Under the pieces are notes generated by a model. The model was not told the DNA's origin, searched no databases, and saw only the letters and a list, made by a program, of their open reading frames with translations. From Bruticola sp004554425 (GTDB taxonomy: Bacteria; Vulcanimicrobiota; Xenobia; Xenobiales; Xenobiaceae), in contig CATXCY010000009.1 in assembly GCA_958366945.1 (NCBI GenBank), forward strand, positions 1-64,000: a stretch of 64,000 nt of DNA, written 5' to 3'. How positions within the stretch are numbered: the first letter of the stretch is position 1; every line of letters begins with the position of its first letter. Shown one piece after another: positions 53,746-62,255 of this stretch. Position numbers and translations under genes: made by a program.

Positions 53746-54885
53746 ATGGTTTTAATGGCTGTTTTGGGAGCTATTTTGGTTGCTTTGGTTATTGCGGCCA
53801 AAATGAGTGAAGTGGGCGTCGATGCCCAAAATTTAATAAATTACACTTCGGCTCGAGAAAACAATTATCAAATAGCGCGTTCGGCTGCCGAAATGGGCTT
53901 TGAACTTCTTAAGGCCGATAATGGCGACACTGACAGTTTAAATGATATGTGGGCTGCCGGCTCTGTCACAATGGAATGGGAAGGCAAAAATGTAATTATT
54001 AGCATAGTTGACGAAGAGAGCAAGTTCCCTTTGAGCGCTATGCAAAAAGCTCCCGATAATTGTGAATATTTGGAAAAAGGCTTAGTGCGCCTTTTCGAAA
54101 ACGGCGGCTTGGGCTGCGGTGAAGAAGCCAAAGATCGCTTTCTCGATTGGGTCGATCCCGATTCACAAAGGCGTAACCAAGGCGGCGAAGTTAGCGACTA
54201 TGATGAATTGACTATTAAAGATGCGCCTGTTGATTCTTTGCAAGAAATTTTAGCCTTGCCCGGTTGGGATAAGGGCCCTTCCTATGTTTCGGCTCGTGCT
54301 CAAAACAGTTTGCAAAGCGTTATGGGCTCTGTTTCTGCTAGCAGCTCCACCACTTTAAGCCAGACAGCCGCTCAATCTTCAACCGAAAGCCAAAATACTA
54401 CTACGAACAATACTTCTGCCAACAATGGCCAATTTAGTAAGTTCGGATCTGGCAATTCAAGCCAAACTGCTGCCAATTCGGAAGACGATGGCTACAAATT
54501 GGATGTACCTTCGGCTCAAACTCAAGGCGGTACGACTACCACTCCTTGGGAAGAGTGGGTCAGCGTCGATTCTAATGGAAAAATAAATATTAATACTGCT
54601 CCCAAAGAAGTACTATTAGCTTTAGACGAGAGCATGAGTCAAGTTTTGGTTAATGAAATTGATTCTAAGCGCCGCTCTGAAGCTTTTAAAAAGGTGGACG
54701 ACTTGCATAATGTCACTGGTATGGACGCCGATTTGCTCTTTCGTATTCAGGATTATTTATGTGTGAAGAGCTATACTTTTAGTGTAGATGTAACGGTACT
54801 TTCTACTCCGGGGCGCATTAAATTGCACAGTGTAGTCAGCCGCGAGAGCGGCGCTATAAAAATTTTGCGCTGGGAAGTCCGGTGA
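53746..54885 (+). CDS. gspK: GspK-like pseudopilin assembly protein
   Basis: 379 residues. The body has GspK features: DEESKFPLSAM, LDWVDPDSQRRNQGG, LALPGWDKG and the helix-hairpin-helix-like INTAPKEVLLALDES with VNEIDSKRR. The N-terminal helix (MVLMAVLGAILVALVIA) is present, but the Lys/Arg-rich leader and the Gly before the cleavage site are missing. The frame is closed by TAG 15 bases upstream of ATG 53746, so no longer start exists. AGGGGG precedes the ATG. The insert at about 185-260 is Ser/Thr/Gln/Asn-rich. Confidence 0.8.
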   Translation: MVLMAVLGAILVALVIAAKMSEVGVDAQNLINYTSARENNYQIARSAAEMGFELLKADNGDTDSLNDMWAAGSVTMEWEGKNVIISIVDEESKFPLSAMQKAPDNCEYLEKGLVRLFENGGLGCGEEAKDRFLDWVDPDSQRRNQGGEVSDYDELTIKDAPVDSLQEILALPGWDKGPSYVSARAQNSLQSVMGSVSASSSTTLSQTAAQSSTESQNTTTNNTSANNGQFSKFGSGNSSQTAANSEDDGYKLDVPSAQTQGGTTTTPWEEWVSVDSNGKININTAPKEVLLALDESMSQVLVNEIDSKRRSEAFKKVDDLHNVTGMDADLLFRIQDYLCVKSYTFSVDVTVLSTPGRIKLHSVVSRESGAIKILRWEVR

Positions 54886-55009
54886 AGGAGACTTCTTTGT
54901 GTTGTATTGAGTTAAATTTGATTTAAATTCAGGCAGGAACGCAAAAACGGTGAGGAGAACTTGTGCAGGAGTAGGGTAAAGCCTGTGCGTCATATCATTT
55001 GATTTTTTT

Positions 55010-55189
55010 ATGACCAACTTCAGGTTTCTTTTCGTGGTTATAGAAAAAAATAACTATGTGGAGGAACTTGCTATCTTATATGGAAAAACCGCCGGAAAGA
55101 AGGTTGGTGCTCTCGCAAGGCATCTCCTTGAAGTAATTCCTACGAACTTTCACAGGTTTTTCTCGAAAGGGATTTGTTACAAAACATGA
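55010..55189 (+). CDS. Possible 59-codon ORF overlapping the first lipoprotein gene
   Basis: ATG 55010 opens 59 codons (core ELAILYGKTAGKKVG, then VIPTNFHRFF) to a TGA that overlaps the lipoprotein ATG (ATGA). No ribosome-binding site precedes it. The rest of the interval 54886-55185 holds no other feature that I can support. It may be spurious. Confidence 0.25.
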   Translation: MTNFRFLFVVIEKNNYVEELAILYGKTAGKKVGALARHLLEVIPTNFHRFFSKGICYKT

Positions 55190-56757
55190 CTAACAAGAAC
55201 ACGTTTCGTTTCGCTACTTTTGCTGCAGTAGCTAGCTTAGGTTTGGGTTTGATGATCTCCGGCTGCGGTGACGGCGGCTCTACCGAGCCTAACCCCTTAA
55301 ACGCCAAATTCGGCCAGGTCACTTTTAACTACAACGTATTAGCTCAGACCGCCGCCAACGCCAAAACCGATGTCGCTGAAGATATCGTTACCGTAAAGTA
55401 CGCTTTCTTCGGTCAGAAAAACGGCGCTCGTTTCATCGACGGCCCGACCGATTCCTACACTTTCACTTTCACTCACGGTGAGAAGGATGCCTACGACGAC
55501 AAAGTAGTGAAGAACGTCAGTCTCGATGCTTCCGGCGTAATCGCTGCCTACTATGACAAAGATGGTAACCTCGTCGCTATGGGAGAAAATGAAGTCGCTT
55601 TCGATGATGATGGCAAAGCTGTTATCGAGGATCCCGATTTAACCGCTTTCACCGAGAACACCACGGTCAAAATAGCTGCCAGCCGGTACGTTCTCGCTCC
55701 CAAGGACGAGACCGTCATCGCTGTCACCGCTGTTGGAGGCGAAAAAGAGTACAACATCACTCCTTTCGTAACCATTAGCGGTATCGACAGCTACATCTTG
55801 GCTTACGTACAGGATACCAACCAAGGCGCTACCTACCAGGGCGCTGAGTATGGTACCATTGAAGCTAACACTATTAAAGCTACCGTAAATGGTCACGAGT
55901 ATGCTATCGCTGACGCCATCTACGTCACCGACCAGACTCCTAACGCTATTGAGATCGAGGCTGACCAAATTGATGGTAAAGACGTAACCATCACTCCCGT
56001 CAGAGACAGCGAAGACGCCGGCTTGACGGGTTTGGAGGGAGAAGACACCACTCCAGTAACAGGCTACGGCCGTATTATTTTGGCTGGCAAAGACAGCATT
56101 CTCGCCAATGAGAAAGCCGTTGAGCTCACCGCCGAGACCCAGTCCTTGTACTACGCCGTTAACAAGCAGCCTATCGCCGTTTACGCTACCGGTTACACTG
56201 AATATGAAGGCAAGGGCCCGACTCCCAAAGGCGTCAAGGTTAAAATTGATGATGCCAGCAAGATCACCCTTGATTCTGCCAATACCGATATCGCTTCTAC
56301 CGACGGTTTGAACGTTATCGCCGCTGCCGAAGGTAGTACCGTAATTGGCGCTTACTACAAGGTAGACGATGAAACCACCGTAAAGTGCAGCAACTTCTTG
56401 GATTTTTCTGTTGGTAAGGCCACCGAGAACCTCGCTTTCGCTACCGAAGATGGTTTCATGACCGACGTCAAAGTAGACGCTGAAAAAGATCAGGAATTCG
56501 CTATGGCTGTTGCCGGTAAGGCTTCCTTCACCATTGGCGATATCACTTACGTCAGCGCTCCTATCGAGTACACTGATGATAAGTATCCCGCCATCGTCCC
56601 TGTTTCTGAAGAAGGCATCGTCTACGCTCAGGCCGAGGGCAAGAACGAGTACACTCTCACCGTCACCAAGGATGCTGTTCCTAAGGATGTAGAGATCACC
56701 GTTGCTGATACCACTCCTGCTTTCGAGTCCATTAGGGTTCTTCCTAACCAAAAATAA
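55186..56757 (+). CDS. Lipoprotein paralogue 1 of four, strongly codon-biased
   Basis: 523 residues from ATG 55186; AAAGGGA lies upstream at a long spacing, and TTG 55174 is an alternative. The lipobox LMISGC puts the lipidated Cys at residue 27. A signal peptide nearly identical to paralogue 2 and the shared N-terminal domain (VTVKYAFFGQ, AAYYDKDGNLVAMGEN) follow. IYVTDQTPNAIEIE is shared with paralogue 2. The C-terminal half is beta-rich, Big-like. Codons are C-ending for Asn, Tyr, Phe and Thr, as in the porin, suggesting the main expressed member. Function unknown; probably surface- or periplasm-exposed. Confidence 0.85.
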   Translation: MTNKNTFRFATFAAVASLGLGLMISGCGDGGSTEPNPLNAKFGQVTFNYNVLAQTAANAKTDVAEDIVTVKYAFFGQKNGARFIDGPTDSYTFTFTHGEKDAYDDKVVKNVSLDASGVIAAYYDKDGNLVAMGENEVAFDDDGKAVIEDPDLTAFTENTTVKIAASRYVLAPKDETVIAVTAVGGEKEYNITPFVTISGIDSYILAYVQDTNQGATYQGAEYGTIEANTIKATVNGHEYAIADAIYVTDQTPNAIEIEADQIDGKDVTITPVRDSEDAGLTGLEGEDTTPVTGYGRIILAGKDSILANEKAVELTAETQSLYYAVNKQPIAVYATGYTEYEGKGPTPKGVKVKIDDASKITLDSANTDIASTDGLNVIAAAEGSTVIGAYYKVDDETTVKCSNFLDFSVGKATENLAFATEDGFMTDVKVDAEKDQEFAMAVAGKASFTIGDITYVSAPIEYTDDKYPAIVPVSEEGIVYAQAEGKNEYTLTVTKDAVPKDVEITVADTTPAFESIRVLPNQK

Positions 56758-56815
56758 TCTTTGTTTACCTGTCGCCTAGGTTGGGCTTTTAGTTCAATCT
56801 AGTCTGAATTAGAAA

Positions 56816-56858
56816 AGCAGTCTCAAACTTGCAAAAGAGTTTGGGGCTGTTTTTTTTG
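56816..56858 (+). terminator. Intrinsic terminator after lipoprotein 1
   Basis: AGCAGTCTCAAACT can pair with AGTTTGGGGCTGTT (some wobble pairs), followed by eight T. Confidence 0.85.
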
Positions 56859-57019
56859 CTTACTAGTTGTCGTTGTTGGAATAAGTTGACGCTACTAAAA
56901 CAATGCAAAAACACCCTAATAGAGGGCTTTTTCTTAAGTCGGTGAAAATGCTTGTGAGGTATCGCTACTGAGCGTTTCTCGCTATTTGTCTTATTTACGC
57001 GAAAGGTTATCGTTTATAT

Positions 57020-58693
57020 ATGGCTTCTAAAAATACGTTCCGCTTTGCTGCTTTTGCGGCTGTGGCTAGTTTAGGTTTAGGCCTATTCGTTTCCGGTTGC
57101 GGCGACAGCGGCTCTACTAGCCCCAACCCTTTAACGCCTGCAACTAAAACTTATAAGGCCATTTTTAACTACAATGTGTTGGCCGCTTCAACCGCCAAAG
57201 CTACCGATATTAAGGCCGAAATTGTTACTGTAAAATACGCTTTTTATGGCAAAATTGATGGCCAAGACTTTGTAGAAGGCCCCGAAACTGATCCTTCCTA
57301 TACTCATAATTTTACTCACGGTGAACAAGCCGCTGAAGAATTAGTTACCGTAAATAAAGTTGACTCGCACGCTACTTCAGTAATGGCAGCTTATTATGAC
57401 GCTGAAGGTAACTTAGTGGCTGTCGGTCAAAACGATCTCACTTTTGACGAAAATAGAGTAGCTACTGTGGCTGAGCCCGAATTAGACGAAGTAGCTGACG
57501 ACAGCATAACTTTTACCGCTAGCAAATACGTTATACCTTTACAAGACACCGTCGTAATGTCTCTTAAAGCTATAGCTGCCAACAAAGAGTACGATTTGAG
57601 CGCTTTTGCTGAAATTAGCGGCATAGACGAAAATATACTCGCTTTGCAAGAAGGCAGCTTAGAAGGCTTCACCTATAAGGGTGTCAAGTATGGCACTATT
57701 GAAGGTGGCACCATTACTGCTACTGTTGGCAATACTAAGTGCTTAGTAGGCAATTCTATTTATGTTACCGATCAAACTCCTGCTGCTATTAGCTTAAAGC
57801 CTGCTTCAGTTGAAGGTTATGATACTTTTAGCCAAGTTGATAGTGAAGGCCAAAAGTATTTCATGCAATATGTTGACGAGAAGTGTTTACTTAGCCATTT
57901 CCCCTACATAAAGTACCAAGCTAATTCTTCGAAGAAACAATACGATCCCATATATTACTATATAAACGAGCAGCCTTTTATCGTTTATGCTACCGCTTAT
58001 ACTTCCGAAGATCCTACCAAAGGGCCGACTCCCACTATTAAAGATGGACAAATCGGTATCAATATTACCGATGATCCTAATGTTAAGCTTTTAGATGTCG
58101 AATTTTCCGATCCTGAGTTTATGAAGCATCTTGGTTTCGAAATTCAGGCTAGCGTCGTCGATAGAACTAAAGTCCATGCCAATAGCGTAAACTCTTATAA
58201 TTATGGCGACGATTACAAAATAACTGCCCAATATGGCCAAGGCGACCAAGCTATCAAGAGTGAGCCTGTAAGGTTAATTGTCGAAGCCGAAGGCGTGAAG
58301 AATGAAGTTGTTCAGTTTGCCTCCGTAGAGGAAGGTAAAGAGCCTACTTCTTTTGTTCCTAGTATTATCGAGGCTAAGAAAACTAAGATTGACTTTAAGT
58401 TAAAACTTATGGGCCTTTCTAGTGTACTTATTGGCTTTGATGGAGAAGAACCGGTATCTTTCTATACCGATCCTTTGGAAATTCCCACCGATGTAATTGC
58501 GCCTGATAAGTATCCTGATGTTGTCAAGCAAACTGAGTTCTCCAACTTGATTTATAAACAAGATAAACCTGGACTTAATGCTTACACCTTAAAAGCTGAA
58601 GGCGAGCTGGAAGCTAATAAAATAGTTAAACTTTTCATTGAAGAAGTTGAAGGCGCTCCTCAGTATAATTTTATATCTATTACTACTTATTAG
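57020..58693 (+). CDS. Lipoprotein paralogue 2 of four
   Basis: 557 residues. GAAAGG precedes ATG 57020. The lipobox LFVSGC puts the lipidated Cys at residue 27. The signal peptide and N-terminal domain (VTVKYAFYGK, NFTHGEQAA, AAYYDAEGNLVAVGQN) closely match paralogue 1. IYVTDQTPAAISL is also shared. The C-terminal third differs. Its codons are more T/A-ending than those of paralogue 1, so it is likely less expressed or diverging. Function unknown. Confidence 0.85.
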   Translation: MASKNTFRFAAFAAVASLGLGLFVSGCGDSGSTSPNPLTPATKTYKAIFNYNVLAASTAKATDIKAEIVTVKYAFYGKIDGQDFVEGPETDPSYTHNFTHGEQAAEELVTVNKVDSHATSVMAAYYDAEGNLVAVGQNDLTFDENRVATVAEPELDEVADDSITFTASKYVIPLQDTVVMSLKAIAANKEYDLSAFAEISGIDENILALQEGSLEGFTYKGVKYGTIEGGTITATVGNTKCLVGNSIYVTDQTPAAISLKPASVEGYDTFSQVDSEGQKYFMQYVDEKCLLSHFPYIKYQANSSKKQYDPIYYYINEQPFIVYATAYTSEDPTKGPTPTIKDGQIGINITDDPNVKLLDVEFSDPEFMKHLGFEIQASVVDRTKVHANSVNSYNYGDDYKITAQYGQGDQAIKSEPVRLIVEAEGVKNEVVQFASVEEGKEPTSFVPSIIEAKKTKIDFKLKLMGLSSVLIGFDGEEPVSFYTDPLEIPTDVIAPDKYPDVVKQTEFSNLIYKQDKPGLNAYTLKAEGELEANKIVKLFIEEVEGAPQYNFISITTY

Positions 58694-58718
58694 AGTGATA
58701 GTTTTGCAAACTAACTAT

Positions 58719-58758
58719 AAGCGGCTGTACTTTTGGGCAAGTGTAGCTGCTTTTTTTT
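58719..58758 (+). terminator. Intrinsic terminator after lipoprotein 2
   Basis: AAGCGGCTGTACTT pairs along its whole length with AAGTGTAGCTGCTT (including wobbles) around a six-base loop, then eight T. Confidence 0.9.
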
Positions 58759-58974
58759 GTTAAAGCGCTTGGCAGGAGGGCAGGCGCCTTGTTTGAAAAT
58801 AAGTAGGTTATCATTATTCATGCCTGCGCTGGGCTGGCTCTTTTTTCGTGCCAAGTCGGCGGCGCTTGTCTCTTGTAAGCTATTTTCCGGCTGAAAAGTT
58901 GAGAAAAAGTTCACGAATTTTTCGCGTTTTTGGGCGCGGTTCAACTCTTTTTATATCTGAGAGGAACAGAAAAT

Positions 58975-60567
58975 ATGGCTAAGTCCGCCTGTAAGAATCT
59001 ATATGGCTTTACTGCTTTTGCGGCTGTTGCCGGTTTGGCTTTATGTTTAACTGCCACCGGGTGCAGCGACGATACTTCTAATCCCAATCCTTTTGAGGCC
59101 AATCGCGGTACTGTCACATACAATTATACTAAAGCCGTAGCCAAAGCAGCCGAGCTCCCCGCCAGCGCTGTCAAAGCTACCTATACTTTTAGTGCCGGTG
59201 ATGCTTTGCTCTATGCTGTCGATGCTTCTATCGATAAAATTACAGATGAGGAAGCTACTGTCGGTGAAGCGGTGTCCCGTACAGTTGTTATAGAGCAAGT
59301 GCCTGCCGATGCCGACAAGGTTTCTGTTATGTATTTCGACGCTAATGGCACCCCTGTAGGCTTAGGCGTAGACAGGCTCGATTGGAATTCCACAACTGCC
59401 GGTAAGGCTGCTGTTGTTGAACAGCCCGATATGGTAAACAGTACAATTATCGCTGCCCAGATCGCTTCCAAACAGATCGTTCCCCAGTTGGTGGCTTCAG
59501 CTCCTTGCGTAGATAAGGGCAATTATGTTTGGGTTAAACCTGTTTTGGCTTATAATAACAGTTTGGGGCAGTCGGTCACTTTCGATCTCAGCAGTTTTGC
59601 TACTTATTCTTTGAATAAAAAATATGCCGACCAACCCACTTTCCTGGAAGAAGCTAAGTATGCCTGGTATATGGGCAATAAGGCCGATTCTTTAGTAGCT
59701 GACGAAGATACTACTGAAGCTGATACTACTGAAGTAAGCGCTTCCGAGGCTACTCCTGGTTACTATAAGGCTGTCGAGTATGGCCAACAAGAAGTTACCG
59801 TATCTTTGACCGGTTTGGAAGTTTTGGGCGAGCTCGATCCCGTTACCGTCTATATTAGCGATGCTAAACTTACTGGTGTAACTATCGAGGGTGAAGATGA
59901 CGTTTATGTCGTCGCTCCCGACTACACCTTTGGTCAAGAATCTTTAGCTGTTCCTGGTGTAGGTACTCAAGCTATCCCCTTCAATACAGTATCCTTCAAA
60001 GCTATTGGCAACTATGTTGGTACCAACGGCCCTAGCTTTACTACCGATGCCAGCCAATACGTCAGCTGGGATGTAGAAGCCAGCGAAGGCATTACCGGTA
60101 CCAAAGACGCTTTAGGTCACTATATCGTTACTTCCAAAGCTACTTCTTTGAAGAATATTGCCGTAAGTGCCAAATCTAATGGTGCTTCCGACAAGGTGAC
60201 TTTGCACTCTTTACCCGCTAAAGCTGATGTTAAAGTTAATATCGCTGACAGAATAGCTTTGGGTGCCGTAGGCACTGGCACTGTCGAAGGTTTCTTCCTC
60301 GTTACGACCGACGAGGGTGACGTGGAAACTTCTAGCTTCAACGTTCCTGATTATAGCAAAGTCAAGATCAAAAACATTGTCTCTGACTTGGGCGACGCAA
60401 GCCAACCTACTGTAGCTAAAAACGAAAGTGCCGACGGCATTTACGTTGAATTTGATAAGGAAACACAAGGAACTGGCGTTAGCTTCGATACTATTTACAA
60501 AGACGGCAAGAAGATTAACAAGACTGTTAATACTAAAGTAATTGCAGTTAATGAGGATGAAGTCTAG
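58975..60567 (+). CDS. Lipoprotein paralogue 3 of four
   Basis: 530 residues from ATG 58975 with GAGAGGAA upstream; the frame extends further to TTG 58930 without support. The lipobox TATGC gives Cys30. The N-terminal domain is a diverged version of that of paralogues 1 and 2 (VKATYTFSAGD, VMYFDANGTPVGLGVD). The C-terminal part (KNIAVSAKSNGASDKVTLHS) resembles Big-type Ig domains. A Thr/Glu/Asp-rich insert lies at about 240-255. Function unknown. Confidence 0.83.
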   Translation: MAKSACKNLYGFTAFAAVAGLALCLTATGCSDDTSNPNPFEANRGTVTYNYTKAVAKAAELPASAVKATYTFSAGDALLYAVDASIDKITDEEATVGEAVSRTVVIEQVPADADKVSVMYFDANGTPVGLGVDRLDWNSTTAGKAAVVEQPDMVNSTIIAAQIASKQIVPQLVASAPCVDKGNYVWVKPVLAYNNSLGQSVTFDLSSFATYSLNKKYADQPTFLEEAKYAWYMGNKADSLVADEDTTEADTTEVSASEATPGYYKAVEYGQQEVTVSLTGLEVLGELDPVTVYISDAKLTGVTIEGEDDVYVVAPDYTFGQESLAVPGVGTQAIPFNTVSFKAIGNYVGTNGPSFTTDASQYVSWDVEASEGITGTKDALGHYIVTSKATSLKNIAVSAKSNGASDKVTLHSLPAKADVKVNIADRIALGAVGTGTVEGFFLVTTDEGDVETSSFNVPDYSKVKIKNIVSDLGDASQPTVAKNESADGIYVEFDKETQGTGVSFDTIYKDGKKINKTVNTKVIAVNEDEV

Positions 60568-60589
60568 GTTCTCATAAAATTTTCTACCT

Positions 60590-60640
60590 AAAAGGTGGCT
60601 GTCTCAGCTCTAACAATCTGGGGTTGCCCCTTTTTTTTTA
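60590..60640 (+). terminator. Intrinsic terminator after lipoprotein 3
   Basis: AAGGTGGC and CTGTCTCAG pair imperfectly with CTGGGG and GCCCCTT, followed by nine T. Confidence 0.75.
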
Positions 60641-60712
60641 AGTTAGCATTATGTTTTGTAAGCGGACAAATGTTTGCTTTTAATACTCAATTTATATTAG
60701 AAAGGAATTTTT

Positions 60713-62176
60713 ATGCGCAAGTTTTTTCTTAACAAACGCTCTTGGAAAGTTTTAGTTACTTTTCTTATAGTGTTGGGCTTGTGCACCGTTTTGAGTGCAT
60801 GCTCCGACGATGACGAGTTGGCTAATCCCTCTCGCGCTTCTATTCTGGTAACTCACGAAATTTCTTCCGGTAAGGTAGGAGCTGCGGCTCGCGCTTTGGG
60901 TTCCGATATTCACAGTGTGATTTACTATTGTTACAATAGCCAAGGCGTACGCACTTTTGGCCCGGCTCAGTTGGTAAAAGCTCATCAAGTACTTTTGCAA
61001 GCCGTTCCGGTAGAATCAGTGTCCATTGGCATGACCTATTACAATAGCGACGGCCAGGCTTTGGCTTATTACAGCCAACCTGTCAGCTTAAAAGTGGGCC
61101 AGGTCTATGAAGTAACCAATCCCGAGTGGAAATATCTTGACGAAATCGACAATATGGTCGGTTTGGAGATCGCCCAAGACGATATGCGTTTGCATACCGG
61201 CGACGATGCCATTTTCTATGCTTTGGCTTTATTTAAAGATGCCACTAGCGGTAAGGTTTATCCTCAGCTCTTTACCGGTATGTGCGATTGGAAGAGCAGC
61301 AATACTAAAGTTGCTTCTTTAACTAAGCAAACTGACGATGGTGAAAATACTTTAGGCAACGGCAAGTTCTACACTTTAGCTGCTGGCAGTGCTGACATAA
61401 GTGCTACTTTCCAAAAATATACTGATACCGTAACTTTAAATGTTACAGATGCCGATATTACAGAAGTAAAATTTGCTGAAACTGAGCTTACTTTGCCTTT
61501 AGGCTTGCCTTCTTACGAGTGTCCTTTAATAGCCACTTGGTCTGACGGCGAAACTACCGATGTAAGCTACCAGAGCAACTGGAGTTCTAGCAATATCGAT
61601 CGCGTCTTAGCCAGTTATGGCGCTATCTTCCCAAAATCTTGTCACGAAACTGAAGAACAGCCTACTACTATTACCGCTACTTGCACTTCCAATGGCAATA
61701 GCTACCAGGCTCAGTGCAAAGTTACTGTAGTTGAAGGTACTTTCAAAGGCTTGCGCGTCTCTCTCGACCCGGAAACTCTCTATGTCGGTGGAAGTTGCTT
61801 TATTGACGTTTTTGCCAAATTCGCTGTCAACGGTACTGAAAAAGATTATATAATCGATGATACCGGTTCCTATATAGTAACTTCTTCTAATCCTGAAGTG
61901 GCTGTTATAGATCTTTATGGCATGACTATCGAAGGTTTGGCTGTTGGTACTACCGATTTAAGCGTAAACTTTGCTAGCGGAGACATTAAAGATTCTGCTA
62001 AGACTACTGTTTCTGTAGTTGAGCGTGGCACTTCTGACGGTCAGGTTGATACTGACGATAATACTGGTGATGCTACTGGTGACAATACTGGCGATAATAC
62101 CGGAGATGAAGGTGGCGACGGATCTGACGAAGGCCAAGATGGTGGCGACATCAACATCAGTGGCTTGATCGGTTAG
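60713..62176 (+). CDS. Lipoprotein paralogue 4 of four, with Big-like domains
   Basis: 487 residues. GAAAGGAA precedes ATG 60713. The lipobox VLSAC gives Cys30. The N-terminal domain keeps the family core in diverged form (VSIGMTYYNSDGQALAYYS). Two or three Big_2-like Ig domains follow (GSADISATFQKYTDTVTLNV; VSLDPETLYVGGSCFIDVFA). The tail is a low-complexity Asp/Gly/Thr repeat (TGDNTGDNTGDEGGDGSDEG). This fits a surface-exposed protein. It is the most diverged member. Confidence 0.83.
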   Translation: MRKFFLNKRSWKVLVTFLIVLGLCTVLSACSDDDELANPSRASILVTHEISSGKVGAAARALGSDIHSVIYYCYNSQGVRTFGPAQLVKAHQVLLQAVPVESVSIGMTYYNSDGQALAYYSQPVSLKVGQVYEVTNPEWKYLDEIDNMVGLEIAQDDMRLHTGDDAIFYALALFKDATSGKVYPQLFTGMCDWKSSNTKVASLTKQTDDGENTLGNGKFYTLAAGSADISATFQKYTDTVTLNVTDADITEVKFAETELTLPLGLPSYECPLIATWSDGETTDVSYQSNWSSSNIDRVLASYGAIFPKSCHETEEQPTTITATCTSNGNSYQAQCKVTVVEGTFKGLRVSLDPETLYVGGSCFIDVFAKFAVNGTEKDYIIDDTGSYIVTSSNPEVAVIDLYGMTIEGLAVGTTDLSVNFASGDIKDSAKTTVSVVERGTSDGQVDTDDNTGDATGDNTGDNTGDEGGDGSDEGQDGGDINISGLIG

Positions 62177-62215
62177 CCTGTAATTTGCTTACCAAGCTTC
62201 AATAAGTCATAAAAA

Positions 62216-62252
62216 AATAAGCCTTCCGCTTCTAAGTGGGAGGCTTATTTTT
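62216..62252. terminator. Bidirectional terminator between lipoprotein 4 and the SPASM gene
   Basis: AATAAGCCTTCCGCTT pairs with AGTGGGAGGCTTATT around a short loop. A runs precede it and T runs follow, so it can serve both converging genes. Confidence 0.9.
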
Positions 62253-62255
62253 ATG

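Noticed and set aside
54886..55185. Cyclic-di-GMP (GEMM) riboswitch before lipoprotein 1
   Set aside because: Some GGAACGCAAAA-like similarity, but the conserved core and paired elements do not line up.
55639..56751. 370-codon minus-strand ORF opposite lipoprotein 1
   Set aside because: It is a shadow frame produced by the biased codons of the real gene; no ribosome-binding site or recognisable domain.
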